Assembly (NCBI GenBank): GCA_001970855.1
Contig: LSSN01001628.1
Coordinates: forward strand, 1 to 21,560
Direction: 5' to 3'
DNA from: Smittium culicis
Taxonomy: Eukaryota; Kickxellomycota; Harpellomycetes; Harpellales; Legeriomycetaceae
DNA length: 21,560 nucleotides
The notes under the pieces: generated by a model
Told to the model about the DNA's origin: nothing
The model's database searches: none
What the model saw: the letters and a program-made list of their open reading frames with translations, nothing else
In this document: piece after piece, positions 20,810-21,560 of the stretch
How the letters are laid out: every line of letters starts with the position of its first letter
How positions within the stretch are numbered: position 1 is the stretch's first letter
Made by a program: the position numbers and the translations under genes

Positions 20810-21560
20810 TTATGATAATGATAGTGAAACATTGGTCTATGGCATGTAAAATGAATGATAAATGTTGAATTAAATTTGAGGTATAGTTGTGGTTGAGTTA
20901 TAGTGAATTTAGGATACAATCAATATGTAGTCGGCGTAAAGTCGTTGTAGATGTGATTATGAGTTGATGATTAGTTGGTGAAGAGTTTATAAATAGATAT
21001 CGTTAGGCTATGCTGTATTTTGTTGGAGAGAGTTTAGAATTTGATTTGGTAAAGTGTCGAGATCGGTGATAAGCATGTGTAGAGTATGAATACATTAGTT
21101 GTTATGTCGTATGTTTAGCTCGATGTCTATTTGGTTTTAATTGAAGTCGAGTTGGTGAAGAAAATTTGTTGAGTAGGCTTTGAGTATGAGTAGAGCATGT
21201 TAATAGATTATAGTGGACTGGGTTATTATAGGCTTTGGGTTGAAAGTGTGTTGATGTTAAGATGATGGTATAGTAGAAGGCCGAGTTAGAATTTAGTCGA
21301 GGTATACTGGATTATTTTCCGGGTATTTGGTGACACATTTTTTGTAAACATGGTGCTTAGCAGAGTTCTAGATAGTGTTGTATAGGTGATTCGTTGGGAA
21401 ATTTATAGGGGATCGAGAATTTTTTTTCTAGGTATCAGATATTGTTGAGATAGCGTATAATAGAGATATATACAATAATAAATATGTATAGATTTGTAGA
21501 ATTATTGGAGAGATAGTGAAGATGAGTTGTGAATAGAGTCAGTGTAGCGTTGTTGGCGGG

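Larger units (their letters stand above)
9702..21560 (+). repeat. 12-kb C-depleted, G-rich strand-asymmetric domain without genes
   Basis: From about 9702 to the window end the + strand is almost free of C. In 60-base lines I counted, C was 0-5 and G 12-26, while A and T were nearly equal (for example 22/22 at 11401-11460 and 20/19 at 14461-14520). The longest C-free run I found is 152 bases (16717-16868). No protein-like reading exists on either strand. Minus-strand frames of 60-120 codons here arise because that strand lacks G, which removes TAG and TGA stops. Parts show 11-bp periodicity. The domain is probably an old C-free satellite, possibly subtelomeric; that is inference. Confidence 0.85.

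Noticed and set aside
10524..20919. About ten minus-strand open frames of 60-123 codons in the C-poor domain
   Set aside because: The minus strand there has almost no G, so TAG and TGA are rare and long frames arise by chance. The translations are compositionally uniform (I, L, S, H, T, Y rich) with no domain or motif.
9702..21560. G-rich kinetoplast-like cryptogenes or organellar DNA
   Set aside because: The same contig carries a nuclear spliced FCF1, a LINE and MITEs, and one MITE copy sits inside this domain; there are no flanking organellar genes.
9702..21560. RIP or ordinary cytosine deamination as the cause of C loss
   Set aside because: RIP changes both strands, which would remove G as well as C; and one-strand deamination predicts T above A, which my counts do not show.

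Overview
The window looks like AT-rich nuclear DNA from a eukaryote, most likely a fungus. The one clear gene, FCF1, has short GT-AG introns of 77-134 bp and uses the standard code, and its protein reads closest to fungal and animal Fcf1/Utp24. I cannot name the species. There are no signs of bacterial operons, CRISPR arrays or organellar genes.

Left part (1-2220). FCF1 lies at 103-1219 (+) in six exons, the first holding only the start codon; AATAAA follows at 1282. Converging on it from the minus strand is a probable 3' end of an unidentified gene (two exons, 1938-1622).

Repeat cluster (2221-2812). Three elements of 182-191 bp sit almost end to end. They begin CCC/CTC or ACC, end GGG/GAG, and are bounded by TTAA- or TTAT-like tetranucleotides. 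They look like piggyBac-type MITEs. A fourth copy with clean TTAT flanks is at 20621-20809 and a possible fifth at 9511-9697.

Retrotransposon (about 3208-8568, minus strand). This is a nearly full-length but dead LINE of L1/Tx1-like layout: ORF1 with a CCHC knuckle, endonuclease, reverse transcriptase and a C-terminal CCHC. Stops and frameshifts break it throughout and several catalytic residues are lost.

Transition (8569-9700). It holds a T17 run, an unusual 14-bp hairpin, a TATA-like box and a proline-rich open frame of unknown identity.

Right part (9702-21560). Almost 12 kb has an extreme strand bias: the + strand is nearly free of C (about 3-8 % in lines I counted) while G is 20-40 %, and A and T stay near parity. 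No credible gene is visible. Several stretches between 16.5 and 20.6 kb parse into degenerate 11-bp units with a C-free consensus near GAGTTGAGATT. My reading is that the whole domain is a decayed C-free satellite, perhaps subtelomeric, since its G-rich strand would run toward an end on the right. MITE copy D interrupts it with normal composition, so it arrived later. This domain, its sharp left edge and the MITE family are the most novel items here.
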